From Zopfochytrium polystomum (lineage: Eukaryota > Chytridiomycota > Chytridiomycetes > Chytridiales > Chytridiaceae), in NCBI GenBank assembly GCA_025765615.1, contig JAIVFJ010000392.1, forward strand, positions 1-50,675: a stretch of DNA of 50,675 nucleotides, written 5' to 3'. The notes under the pieces were generated by a model. It was not told the origin of the DNA and ran no database searches. It worked only from the letters and a program-made list of their open reading frames with translations. Positions 1 through 9,564 of the stretch are shown here, one piece after another. The first letter of the stretch is position 1, and every line of letters begins with the position of its first letter. The translations under genes were made by a program, and so were the position numbers.

Positions 1-1047
1 AGCTGGGTCGCCACGTTGCCGTACTTGATCGTGTTGTTGATGAGCTTGACGGCGTCCGCGATCTTCCACGTGCCCGTGTCGCCGACGGGGATGGCCGTGT
101 CGTTGGTGATGACGTTCCAAATGACTTGCTTGAAGCCAAAGGCGGCGAGGATCGCGCGGAGGCGGTTGTCCGTGTCTCCGTAGGGGGGTCGCATGTAGCG
201 AGGGACTTTGCCGATGACTCGATAGACGGCGAGGGCGTTCCAGACGAATTCGGCGATGATTTGTTCGGTGGTTTCGTTCGTCAGGCGGCGGTGGGTCCTG
301 AAAGAATTCAGTTAAGGAATGGTAAACTGGGGAAATGAGGATGTCTGACCAGGTGTGGAGGCCGATTTGGTGACCCGCGTTGTACGTTGCCATTAGGTTG
401 CTCGCCCACTGGGGCTTATTGACAACGTTTGCTCCGATGGTGAAGAAGGTGCCCGTCACATTGTGATCAGAGAGGAGTTTGAGATACTCCTGGGTCAAGT
501 CACCAGGTCCGTCGTCATATCTGCACCCAGGGATTTGCAGGGAATGCGGGCGCTTTCTTAGAAGACTGTTTGCTGTTAAGCGATAGACCGGAAATACCGA
601 ACTCACGAGATTGCCCAAGTGTTCGATGGGCAGTTTGTTATGTCCGTTTTGGGGTTGTAGCCCGACCATCCGGGTGCCCCGAGCTCTCCGTTTACCGGAA
701 TGTCTGGGATCGGACTCGGCGCCAACGCCACGATCGCGTTGGTCCAGGAATCGGCGACGGGCGGGATCGGCACCTTGAAAAGGTCGCCGGCCAAGCTGCC
801 GGTGATAGGAACCGGCTTCCCGGAGGGAAACCCGAGGGCCGTCCAGTCTGGGGGGCTGGAGAGGGGAAAGGTATCGTTCGAGGACGAGCAGTGTGTGTGT
901 CAGTGCGATCCAACAATCTGGCAGTTTGCTTCCTCGCCCAAACCAAACCCACACGAAGTCGGCCCTTGAGGGCAGAGGCTGAGCCAACGCTGCAAGGGCC
1001 AGCACCGCGGCCACAGGGAAGCGAAGAAGGGCAGGTGATGGATGCAT
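1..1047 (-). CDS. Secreted polysaccharide (chitin) deacetylase, NodB family; 3' end beyond window
   Basis: This gene would remove acetyl groups from chitin or chitooligosaccharides at the cell surface. Four exons were placed at 1047-953, 855-607, 520-350 and 297 to the left edge; all junctions keep one frame (about 270 residues visible). The start is the ATG opening MHPSPALLRF, followed by a hydrophobic signal peptide ending near SRADF. All three core NodB motifs are present: YDDGPG (motif 1, usually TFDDGP; both Asp kept), HTWTH (motif 2, metal-binding, its Trp codon split by the 52-nt intron 298-349) and MRPPYGDTDNR (motif 3). Motifs 4 and 5 would be partly or wholly off the edge. Introns use GTGGGT, GTGAGT and GTCAGA donors with CAG acceptors. 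The family assignment is firm. Substrate (chitin rather than another acetylated glycan) is inferred from the fungal setting. Confidence 0.9.
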   Translation of the reverse strand, partial: MHPSPALLRFPVAAVLALAALAQPLPSRADFVWVWFGRGSKLPDCWIALTHTLLVLERYLSPLQPPRLDGPRVSLREAGSYHRQLGRRPFQGADPARRRFLDQRDRGVGAESDPRHSGKRRARGTRMVGLQPQNGHNKLPIEHLGNLVSSVFPVYRLTANSLLRKRPHSLQIPGCRYDDGPGDLTQEYLKLLSDHNVTGTFFTIGANVVNKPQWASNLMATYNAGHQIGLHTWSDILISPVYHSLTEFFQDPPPPDERNHRTNHRRIRLERPRRLSSHRQSPSLHATPLRRHGQPPPRDPRRLWLQASHLERHHQRHGHPRRRHGHVEDRGRRQAHQQHDQVRQRGDPA

Positions 1048-1329
1048 ATGCTCCGGGGACGGTACCGTCGGGGGGACGCGAACGTTCCAAACGTTCCGGG
1101 GTGTTATTTATTTACATGTTGCATGTACTCTCTGCGGGAGCCGAGCCAGCCCCTCTCCGGACTGGACTGGGAGCTGATAATACGACGAAGAGCCGAAGTC
1201 TCTGTCTCTGTCCCTCTCTCATGCTCTCTGACGGGACGGGTTAATTCGAAGGGCTGTGGCTGGTTTTTGCCTTGTTTGTTTCTTTAATTTGGCCCTGTGC
1301 CTGTCTCGACGCCTGCCACAGTCACCGAG

Positions 1330-1850
1330 CCGCCGAGAGGGAGGGAAACGGGAGAGAAAGGACTGCCGACGGATCCACCAAGCAGCGACGACAGCCTGGC
1401 CGAAAGCAAGAGAGAGAAAGCGGGAGAGAGCGTGTGTGAGACAGACAGAGAGACAGATACGCCGCCGAGAGAGACGGGGAGTGAGAGAGAGTGTGTGAGT
1501 GTGTCTGTGTGTTGGATGGGAGAGAGACAGACAGAGAGACGGGTGAATAAATTTTTTCCAAATGAAATGGGCTACCATATCGGTCATCAGTTTTGATTGG
1601 GCACCGAAGACAAAAAGTTAGAGGGAGAGAGAGAGAGGGAGAGAGACAGAGAGACAGAGAGATAGGGAAAGAGAGAGGGAGAGAAACAGAGAGAGAAATG
1701 GAGAGACAGACAAAGAGACAGAGAGCCTATTGACTGTCAGTCCCAGAGAAGTAGAGAGAGAAAGACAGAGAGAGAGCGGGACAGAGCGAAGAGACAGGGA
1801 GACAGACAGGTCATTGACTGCCAGTCGGACAACCCATGGAGCTCTTTCCT
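1330..1850. repeat. GA-rich low-complexity tract
   Basis: Long, imperfect GAGA/GACAGA purine tract on the plus strand, mirrored by CT-rich DNA at about 2056-2125 and 2370-2395. It creates spurious Arg/Glu-rich or Ser/Leu-rich open frames on both strands. No gene is supported here. Confidence 0.85.
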
Positions 1851-1952
1851 TTTCCGATCAACACACTAAAACAAGGCTTTGCGGGTAAACCTGTTTCCTA
1901 ATTGGAATTAGAAAACCTATCTAAATTTTTGTCTTTGGTGCCCAATCAAAAC
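1590..1952. repeat. Inverted-repeat element with 27-bp arms
   Basis: The left arm at 1590-1616 starts gttttgattgggcaccgaag. It is the reverse complement, with one mismatch, of the right arm at 1926-1952. A third, more diverged copy in the right-arm orientation lies at about 2150-2175. The interior of the first pair is GA-rich filler with no coding capacity. This could be a non-autonomous transposon or a foldback remnant. No clear target-site duplication was seen next to the arms. Confidence 0.6.
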
Positions 1953-2179
1953 TCGGCGGAAAAAATCAGAAAAGGAAGGAAGTCAATGCTCTGTCTCTCA
2001 CTATCTGTCTAAAAAATCAAAATTCCTAAAAGGAAGGAGTCTATGCTCTGTCTCTCTTTATGTGTCTGCCTATCTACCTCTCTCTCTGTCTCTCTCTCTC
2101 CTCTCTCTCTCCTCTCTCTCTCTCCCGCTCTTGGGGTGGGTTTAATGTTTTTTCTTTAGTGCCCAATCGAAACGCAAAA

Positions 2180-3250
2180 TTCAGAAGGAAGTCGACAGGC
2201 TATCTGTTTATCTGAGTGGAAGTCAACAGGTTGTCTGTGTACCTCCCTCCCTGTCTCTGAGTCTGAGAGTGGCAGTCAACCAGCAGTCAACAGGCAGTCA
2301 ACGGATTGCCTGTCTTGCTCTCTGTCTCTGGCTCTGTGTGTAGGCTGTTGATGGAAAAGGAATAAAATTGTCTCTCTCACTCTCTCTCTGTCTCTTTCAA
2401 GCAGGGTGAGGGGGTGACTCAAAAAAAAAGTTTTCTTCCCGGGTTGTAGATTTGTGTGGACTGTTGCCTGGCTGCTGACTCCCTGGGGTGTTGGTAGGCA
2501 TTCCATTGTGCAAGTCTCCTGCAGAGCTTGGAAGTTGGATCCCCAGACAGACAAGGGGAAAAACACCACCTGAAGATGCTCATGACAAAGTTCCTGCACC
2601 CTCAAAGTTCCAAGGGGGGCACTCTCAGGAAACCAAAACCATCACTTGCCAAAGCAGTGTCAGGAACAGGGCAGGACAGGACAAGGCAGACAAGGAACTG
2701 AGAGGAGTGATGATTGTATTGGAAACAATAATTCACTTGAGGGATGGGACAGGTCCCCCATCCCCCTTTTATACCTTTTGAGAGTGTTCCTTGTCAAGAC
2801 TCAAAGAAAGTTCCAGAAAGAGCAATTAGTAATATACATTTATCGGAGAAAAGTTGGGTTGGACAATGGCCCATCCGCTGGCCCATGCTGACAAGTCCAG
2901 CTTCGACCCGCCGCCATCGACATCCGCACCCATCGCAAACACCCAGGCGTTTGGCAATACAGCCACTAAGGGGCAGAAGGACGTGAAGAGGCAGGGGGAT
3001 GTGATCGTTGCAGAAGTCACAGGAGGCAGTAGTGGGGCAAGTGTTTGTGTGTGTTGTGAGGTTCTGACTATGTTGCGCCTGTGTCCGCCTCCTTTGCCTT
3101 GTGCGGGCAACCATCCGGCAACCTGCGCTGCGACTCGAGAGACTGGGGACGGAAAGGGGCTGCGATCGGAGATGGAAAGGGATCTCGTCAGTTCCACTCC
3201 TCACCTTCAGGGGGCAGCCCCATTCGTCGCCTCGCACAATCGCGCCGCTC
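2180..3250. other. Intergenic stretch, no supported gene
   Basis: Holds repeated 'cagtcaac' words (2220-2300), CT tracts and, from about 2490 to 2830, lower-GC sequence of different texture. Short open frames exist on both strands at 2794-3255 but overlap each other, and none shows a recognisable domain. A degenerate retroelement remnant is possible but was not demonstrated. Confidence 0.4.
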
Positions 3251-3308
3251 TTTGACTCTCTTCATTTTCTTCACTCTTTGGATGATCAAAAATTTTTTGC
3301 ACGCTTTT

Positions 3309-6300
3309 TTATTCATTTACCCCATCGCTCACATCGAGACCTCGCCCACATTGTTGCTTGCATCGTTCCAGGTGGACTGCAGGATTAAACTTTTCGCCAA
3401 ATTTGCGGACAAACCTCTCCATGCTGCCTTTGAAATGTTCCTCGAGGCACTTGATCACAGGGTTAACACAAGAAGTCACGAATGATCGTGCTCCTCCTGT
3501 CAACATATTCATTTGGGGAGGAATTCGTGACTGCAGATCTTTCAGAAGCTGAAGCTTCTCCACGCCAAAAACTTGCTTGACCCTCTTTCGTCCCTCCAAA
3601 TCGTCCTCACCCGTCTTCCGCTTCCGCTTCAGTGGGCTCTCGGAGAAATTAGGTCCGAGTCGAGGACCTGATGACAATGGTTCAATGACTGCTGGCATCG
3701 CGGGCTGAACGAAAGAAAATGCAGTTGGCCTAGTCACTGTGACTGAAGCAGCATTCAGAGATGTTGCAGCTACAAATGACGAGGTTGAAGCACAAGCGGG
3801 TGGTGGTGTGTTGAAAACTGAGGAAGCACTCGCTGAACTTGACTGCATCGTGTGTGCTGAGTGTGCAAAGAGCCGCTCCACCGGTATGGCAGCACTACAT
3901 GCTGATAGGTTGGGTGGTGGAATTGAAATCGTTGCAGCCAACTTTGGTGGTACAGGCGATTCCGTTTGTGTTGGTGCAAAGGTAATGGGCTCTCGTGTGG
4001 GAAGGGAAGGGACAGCTGACACTGAGAGCAGTGACGTCGGTGGCTGTGAAGAGCCCAACGAAACAGTTAAGGGTGATGCTGAGGGCGTTGGAAGTGAGAG
4101 TTGCGTTGATCCTGATGAATTCAACCGCTCGTTGGCCATCCGGCTCTGTATGACGCTAAGCTGTGCCATCTGCTGCTGCATCATTAACGTAACGTACTCG
4201 TTTACCCATACCATTGCCTCTGCTGCAAGCTCTCGCCCATTTTGCGGATAGGAATTTTCCAGCTTCTTGCAAAGCTCTTCTGCCGCTGCATCTGGTGTTT
4301 TAAGAGCAAGAACCAGTTCTACTGCATTATGAACGTTGAACCGTGCATGCGTGGATGGAAATTCTGACACAACCTCCAGATAAAAGACGGCCAATGCAGA
4401 AATACTGGTAAAACCGGAGGGGCTAGCAACACTTCGGGCCATGTTTGGATTGTTTACGCGAATGGCTTTCCAGCAAATTGGGTAGTCCGGAATGTCGGAA
4501 TTGGCCTTGAGCAGCTCCATGACTGTGGACACATCTTTCTTGTAAAGGAGTGCACTGGCCGCTGTTTTGTGTCGGGACCCATCCATCAAGTCTAAATCAC
4601 TCGCTTTGTTCATCACTCCGATAACAAAAAATGTCTTCCGGCATGTATGGGTTCCGAAAAATCGTCCAATACCGGTATGCTCGTCAATTGCACGGCCGAA
4701 GAGGCTGTAGCAAAGGTCCCGCATTTTGTCGAGGAATTGCTTTTCAGAAACATGGACACTAATCGGCTCGCCGTACGCGCGAGATTTCTGCTGGGCATAA
4801 GAAGGAAATAGATAACCACTCGTTGCTCCAAGGCAGTATAAATACACAAGTAAATGCCGAACTGGACAAAGTAGAGGGTTCTCGTTATCAGCCCACAGTT
4901 GCAGAAAAACTGGTGTTTTATCTGTTCCTTTTGGCTGCAACAACGATTAGATCAAAGTTTCAAGCAAAAGAACTACTCACAACAATATCGACACAAAGTG
5001 ACTCGATGGAAAATTTATTATTTCCACGACGAATTGCGGATAGATCCAGGTGGACACTGTCAAAGCGCAAATTGACAGACTCCATTTCACGAAGTCCCAA
5101 CTTGCACGACACAATGATTAAAACAAACCACATCAAATCCATCAAGTCGCCAGTGCTGACCAAACGTGAGCGGAGTTGCATCAACTCGTGTGGGAGAAGC
5201 GGGGAGTCGCCTTGAGGAATGTAGTCGCAGTCGTCATCCATTGTCCTGCGATAAGCATTCTCAACATCCTGGCAATTTCGTGGATTTCCTCGACGATAGA
5301 GATGAATGCTTGGAGTATGCTTCAGGCAACCGCTGCGCTCTGTGGCGAAAGTTGCTCGGCAGTCGTTGCATGGAGTGGTGTATGGGCTACTTGGGTCATG
5401 CCCTCTGTACTTGTGTACTGCCGAGACAAAAGAGAGAAGTTGATTTACAGCATTTGGTGCATGCCAGCCACCTTCACACTTCAATTTCCGCTTCTTCTGA
5501 CGCACTCCATCTGTATCAAAACTTTCCTCGCTGTCCGAATCAGAGTCGTCACTCGAATCGTCACTATCTTCGGATTTTTCTGCTTCGTCGTCGTCAGCAC
5601 TGGTCCCAGTTTGTTCAAATATTGGGATTCGGACTTTTTTTCCTCGGGAGTTCCGTAGTCGTGACCCTTTTTTTCCGCGCTTATTTTTGATCCATAAAAT
5701 GAGATTCTCATGGTTCATAGATGGACAGAAACCTTCAGGCGGATAGTCCTCAAGGCATAGCAAACTTTCATAATCTCCAAGTGTCGTAAACCATTTTTTG
5801 AGCCCACGAATGTGCTTTTGCGCGGACGCCACTGACGTTTCCTTGTACACACAACTTCCCAGTGGCGGATCTTTTGTTGTCGAGCGTTTTAGTTGGAGTT
5901 CTTGTAGCTTTGCCTCCATTCCTAAATAGCACCGCAGACGTCAGTTAACGACTCAATTACTGGTATACCAGACAAAAGTACCTTGATTTGCTCGCTCTTG
6001 GTCCGCAGGCGAAATGTAGAAGAGATCCCTCTTGTTGTAACCATCACCTCGCATACGCTTCCTCGCTATTTCGGCGTTTTTAGCAACGGCGTTTGGTTTT
6101 TCCCCAGTCGCTGCCACAGTCGCGGTGTAGGCATGGGCCTTCCCTTTTGCTGTCGCTGCTGTCGCTGCTGCAGATGTCTTCCTGCGTTTTTGTGCAGACG
6201 TTGAATGGGCTGACGCGGTATGCGGTGCGATAGTTGGAACTGCCAATGGTGAGGCAGACCCAGAGGTACTGGTCGAACAGGGCAAACGAGGGGCGGATGA

Positions 6301-6522
6301 AGGTGGTCCGTGAGATGCATTTCCGGCAGGTGCATTGAAAGCAAGTTGATCGACAGTGGGAGAAGTATCTGCCATAGGAAGGTGGTCGGAAATGTTTGCT
6401 GGTGGCTCTGCGTGAGCAAATACTGCAGCAGTGGGAGCGGAAAGGGAGCTAGAACCAGCGATTGCATTGGTATGGGGGCCGAATTGGCGATCGTCGTTGT
6501 GTGGAACTGGCGTGCCTGCCAT
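3309..6522 (-). mobile_element. Crypton-type DNA transposon: intact tyrosine recombinase gene (3 exons, about 1035 aa)
   Basis: Cryptons move by means of a tyrosine recombinase that cuts and rejoins DNA through a 3'-phosphotyrosine. Exons at 6522-5982, 5921-4981 and 4934-3309 join in one frame; introns of 60 and 46 nt have GTACTT/TTTAG and GTGAGT/TTGCAG borders. The start is taken as the ATG of MAGTPVPHND; an in-frame ATG 69 nt upstream is possible. Residues 1-180 are low-complexity Ala/Ser/Pro with a basic patch. An acidic Ser/Asp stretch and a KKRKLK patch follow in exon 2. Catalytic signature: first Arg in GLREMES (about R458), HTCRK (H590, R593), SRHK (H616) and nucleophile Tyr in ALLYKKD (about Y625). 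The C-terminal 400 residues are Ser/Thr/Pro-rich with KRKRK and a conserved-looking end, possibly DNA binding. The protein part appears fully intact. The outer ends of the element were not identified. Confidence 0.85.
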
Positions 6523-6570
6523 TCGGAGTTTGAAAATTAGTTCATTGTCCAGTGTTGACAAGGAAGACTG

Positions 6571-6600
6571 GGACCATGGACCATGGACCATGGACCATGG
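6571..6600. repeat. Tandem GGACCAT repeat (4 units)
   Basis: Four perfect 7-bp GGACCAT units followed by GG. Read on the minus strand they supply ATGGTCC words immediately upstream of the Crypton start. They may be part of the element's end or of its leader. Confidence 0.85.
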
Positions 6601-6659
6601 TCAAATCCTGAACCTATTCCCCGCCATGGTCCAATAGGATAATACAACTTACCCGCTGT

Positions 6660-7186
6660 TTGAGCCGACCTTGCGACTTTCGATTGGGTAGCCCGGCTCT
6701 ACACCGCTCGAGGAGGCGGAGCGAAACTGGAGAATGCCCTCGAAACCCTGCTCAAGATCAGAATCACCGTCGCAAACTACGAGCATTCCCGTTCTTCAAC
6801 GAAGGATGCAAGAGGATCGTATACCTCCTGTGTGCTTGCGGGTGGACGAAAGCTGAATGCGTTTCAAACGCTTGGGACCTTTGAATGACCAACAGAAACC
6901 AGTACGGGACGCGGTTGGCCGATCTGGACGTGCTCAAGGAGGATCTCGACGCCCGCGTTCCACTGATTTTTTTGGAGTAAGCCCAATCTGAAGAACTTTG
7001 CTCTCCCTCAACGGCCGCGCGGCGCTAAGGAGCGGTTGCTCGTCCTGTTTTTCCGACAATTCCTACCCAAACTTTCGCCCGGGCCATCGACAAGGGCAAG
7101 AACCCAGACCAGCTCACCCGCGACCTCGTGCAGTTTCTCGTCGACAAGAACCAAAAAGGCGAACGACTATGTGCGCGCCATGCAGG
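6660..7186 (+). pseudogene. MED10: MED10/NUT2-like Mediator subunit relic (5' end missing, frameshifted)
   Basis: MED10 is a small Mediator middle-module subunit. Three blocks fit the family in order: KLENALETLLKIRITVANYE (6730-6790), QYGTRLADLDVLKEDLDARVPL (6900-6972) and AIDKGKNPDQLTRDLVQFLV (7084-7145), matching the family's 'LE..LE.L..IGI.V.DF', 'V..L.DLD' and 'ID.GKNP..YT' regions. The first two join across an intron with GTATAC donor and CAACAG acceptor near 6818-6890. The third block lacks a good upstream acceptor. One extra A in the run at 7150 shifts the frame before KANDYVRAMQ, which ends at a GTAAG donor (7187). No start codon lies between the Crypton leader and the first block, so the N-terminus is missing or lies in an unseen exon. 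Sequencing error in the A run is an alternative for the frameshift. Confidence 0.6.
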
Positions 7187-7189
7187 TAA

Positions 7190-7936
7190 GTTTCGCTGTT
7201 GAGTTTCGGGCGCAGTGTTCCGTAGATAGAGCCGCCGTCGCCGAAGCCATTTGACGTTTGCTATTCGCACAGTCCATCTCTCTCTGGTTGGCACAGCTGC
7301 TGAAGTTGCACAACACAACCACCTGCATCAACCAACCAGACAACAGCACGCGGGCCCTGCGGCGGGCGGTAATCTTCCTGCAGCTTCGACGTCAGCTCCT
7401 TTGAAATAGCCCTATTTGCGGAGGATGGAGCGGTGCAGGCTAAGCTCCGCCTTCGCAACAGCAGAGAAACTCACCTGCATCGCGCGAACGCGATGATGGA
7501 TCGCGTTGTGTGAGTGTGCGTTTCTCTTGTGCCAGTGCCCGCTGACTTCCGTTGCGCGCCTGCTGATATCGGTTGTGCGCGTGCGCACGACCGTGTGGAT
7601 CCGACCTTTTCTGCTCCAGACATTCCTGGGTACCGCGAGTGTTGGCTCCGCAGGGCGCCGTCGTCTTTGCCGCTGAAGTTGGCTTCTGGGTTTGGGCAGC
7701 AGATTTTGCGAGGAGTTGCTTGATTTTGTGGGATTGTCGCTGTGAGCGTTCCGATAAACCCGGAAACGGCGAGAGCGGAAGGGAGATTGGAACGGGCTTG
7801 CCTTCTTGATTTTACTGGTAAACTTGAATGCTTGTTGACTGACATCAATCAAAAAAAAAAAAAAAATCAAAAAAAAACAACAACAGTCGATCGATGGGGG
7901 CACAATACTGTTAGACAATGATCCGCAGAACCCCAT
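7190..7936. other. Intergenic, with an inverted copy of the MED10 exon end
   Basis: At 7456-7487 the minus strand repeats the 'gcgcg..atgcaggt(a/g)agtttc' exon/donor sequence seen on the plus strand at 7172-7202, so part of the MED10 relic is present in inverted orientation. A poly-A/T run lies near 7850-7880. No intact gene was found. Confidence 0.45.
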
Positions 7937-8983
7937 TCAAATCCCCTCGCCATCTTTTGCGCACTTTGATGGCCCTTCAACCGCTGTTGTAGCCGCATCG
8001 TCGTCTTGGCCCTCAGCATCCGTCGATATCAGCGAGATCCGTTCCTCGAGCGCCCTCTTCCTCTCTTCAATCAACTCCTTCACGGCCGCCCCACCCCTCA
8101 CCGCCAGGATCACCGTATATGCCTTGCGGTTTTCATGATCAGTGATACCCTCCACCGTGAAATACACGTTCCGCACGTCGGGCGCCGCCGCAACCACGGC
8201 TGCGAGCCGCGGCGCGGATACGTCCACCCCCGAGACTCTGTCCAGCGGCATCCACAACTCTTTGCCGCCCCCGAAGCAGTGAAGCGCCTTGACCTCCCGA
8301 AGGCGGATCGCCCGGTCGTCGATGACGCACCGCTGATGGCGTACCTCCCTGGCCATGAGAAATGGCAAGCACGGAAGGCAAGGGAGACATAGGAAGGTCG
8401 CCATCAGGGACACTTCACTCGTCAAGTGTGCGGCGGCGGCGCGCTCGTCGAACGAGAGGGTTACCGGCATCGCAGTGTCACCGTCGTCAAGCCTGTCGAG
8501 CATCACCGAACCTGGCGGCGTCGCCCAGGCCGACCACGACGTCAGCTCCACCCGAGTGTCGGTGGCGCCGCCGTCCAATACGCGACCGTCTCGCAGCATC
8601 GCCTTCCCCCACCGTCGCACGATCTCTTCGCGCACCTCCCGCGCCCGCCGCGGTGCCAGCAGCGACACACCCTTGTCCTTCGTCGACGATACCTCCACCA
8701 GTGGCGCTTCGACGCAGCCGCACACTTCCCGCGACAGCGCCACGCGGCTCACGTTCTGCAGCTGCACGGGCGGCGCGTCGTTGCAGCGAATTGCGGCGTC
8801 GTCGATGGTCGCGCGCTGTTGCCTGCGGCATGAGTCCATGATGATGCAGGGTAGCAATAACAGGCTCAAGGGGAAAAATAAGAGCGTGCATGCACAACAG
8901 CCCAAACATCGGACTTGACAGTCGTTGAAGTCGACTTGGTAGGGCGGTTCAGCCGGGAGTGGAGGCGGTGGCGCAGCGGTCAT
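7937..8983 (-). CDS. Hypothetical membrane protein with two hydrophobic-segment plus beta-domain modules
   Basis: Single open exon of about 348 residues from the ATG of MTAAPPPPLP. The frame is open 57 codons further upstream but that part is low complexity. A Pro-rich N-terminus leads to YQVDFNDCQ, then a Cys/Leu-rich membrane segment (CLGCCACTLLFFPLSLLLLP) followed by a polar domain containing RATIDDAAIRCND and NVSRVAL. A second module repeats this plan: LMATFLCLPCLPCLPFL, then HQRCVIDDRAIRLREVKA and WMPLDRVSGVDV. The 'I.D.AIR......v.L..VS.V.v' pattern resembles bacterial-type PH (bPH/YdbS-like) domains placed after membrane helices, but this is resemblance only. The C-terminus is acidic and hydrophilic. 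Cys pairs in both hydrophobic segments suggest palmitoylation or metal binding (inference). A damaged paralogue lies at 50540-50675. Confidence 0.6.
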   Translation of the reverse strand: MTAAPPPPLPAEPPYQVDFNDCQVRCLGCCACTLLFFPLSLLLLPCIIMDSCRRQQRATIDDAAIRCNDAPPVQLQNVSRVALSREVCGCVEAPLVEVSSTKDKGVSLLAPRRAREVREEIVRRWGKAMLRDGRVLDGGATDTRVELTSWSAWATPPGSVMLDRLDDGDTAMPVTLSFDERAAAAHLTSEVSLMATFLCLPCLPCLPFLMAREVRHQRCVIDDRAIRLREVKALHCFGGGKELWMPLDRVSGVDVSAPRLAAVVAAAPDVRNVYFTVEGITDHENRKAYTVILAVRGGAAVKELIEERKRALEERISLISTDAEGQDDDAATTAVEGPSKCAKDGEGI

Positions 8984-9564
8984 TTGCTTTTGGTAGGTGG
9001 GATTGTCGGATGCTGAAGGAAGAGGGGGAGGGGCGTGGGTTTGACGACGGTTAGCGCAAAGAACATGTGGGTGGTCAGTGGCACCCTCCTTTTCGACAGT
9101 CAACCGGCTCCGGTCGCTATTGCAGCCATTCGTTCCCACTAGCATGACACTCACCCCAAGCGGCCTCGACGTCCGCCGCTGCCATCGCTGCCGTGGACCG
9201 AGCCGCCGTTGCCGCCGAGCCCATGTGATGATTCGGGTGCCGACCTGTTTCGCTCTATTAATATCGATCTGGTCTCGCCTCTCGGCCTCGTCCCAGGTGG
9301 CACAGCCAATCAGACAACGGCACGCGCGCTCTCGGCGGAGCCACTTTCAATTCCCTTTTTTTTTCTTTTTTTTCTGCAACTTCCTCATACTGTCTGATCT
9401 CGGTGAGGGCGGTTGAGAATCGTAACGGCGAGGTAAATATTAACATTTCCAAACCGATAACCAGCCGCGTCGGCACAAAACTAAATCGCGCCGGCCATCC
9501 CACAGAAACCACTTACCAAGAATTGGCGCATATCGGCGCAGGAGAGCTTTAAAAGTCTTAACGC

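Noticed and set aside
1219..1596. Overlapping Ser/His-rich and Arg/Glu-rich frames
   Set aside because: Produced by GA/CT microsatellites.
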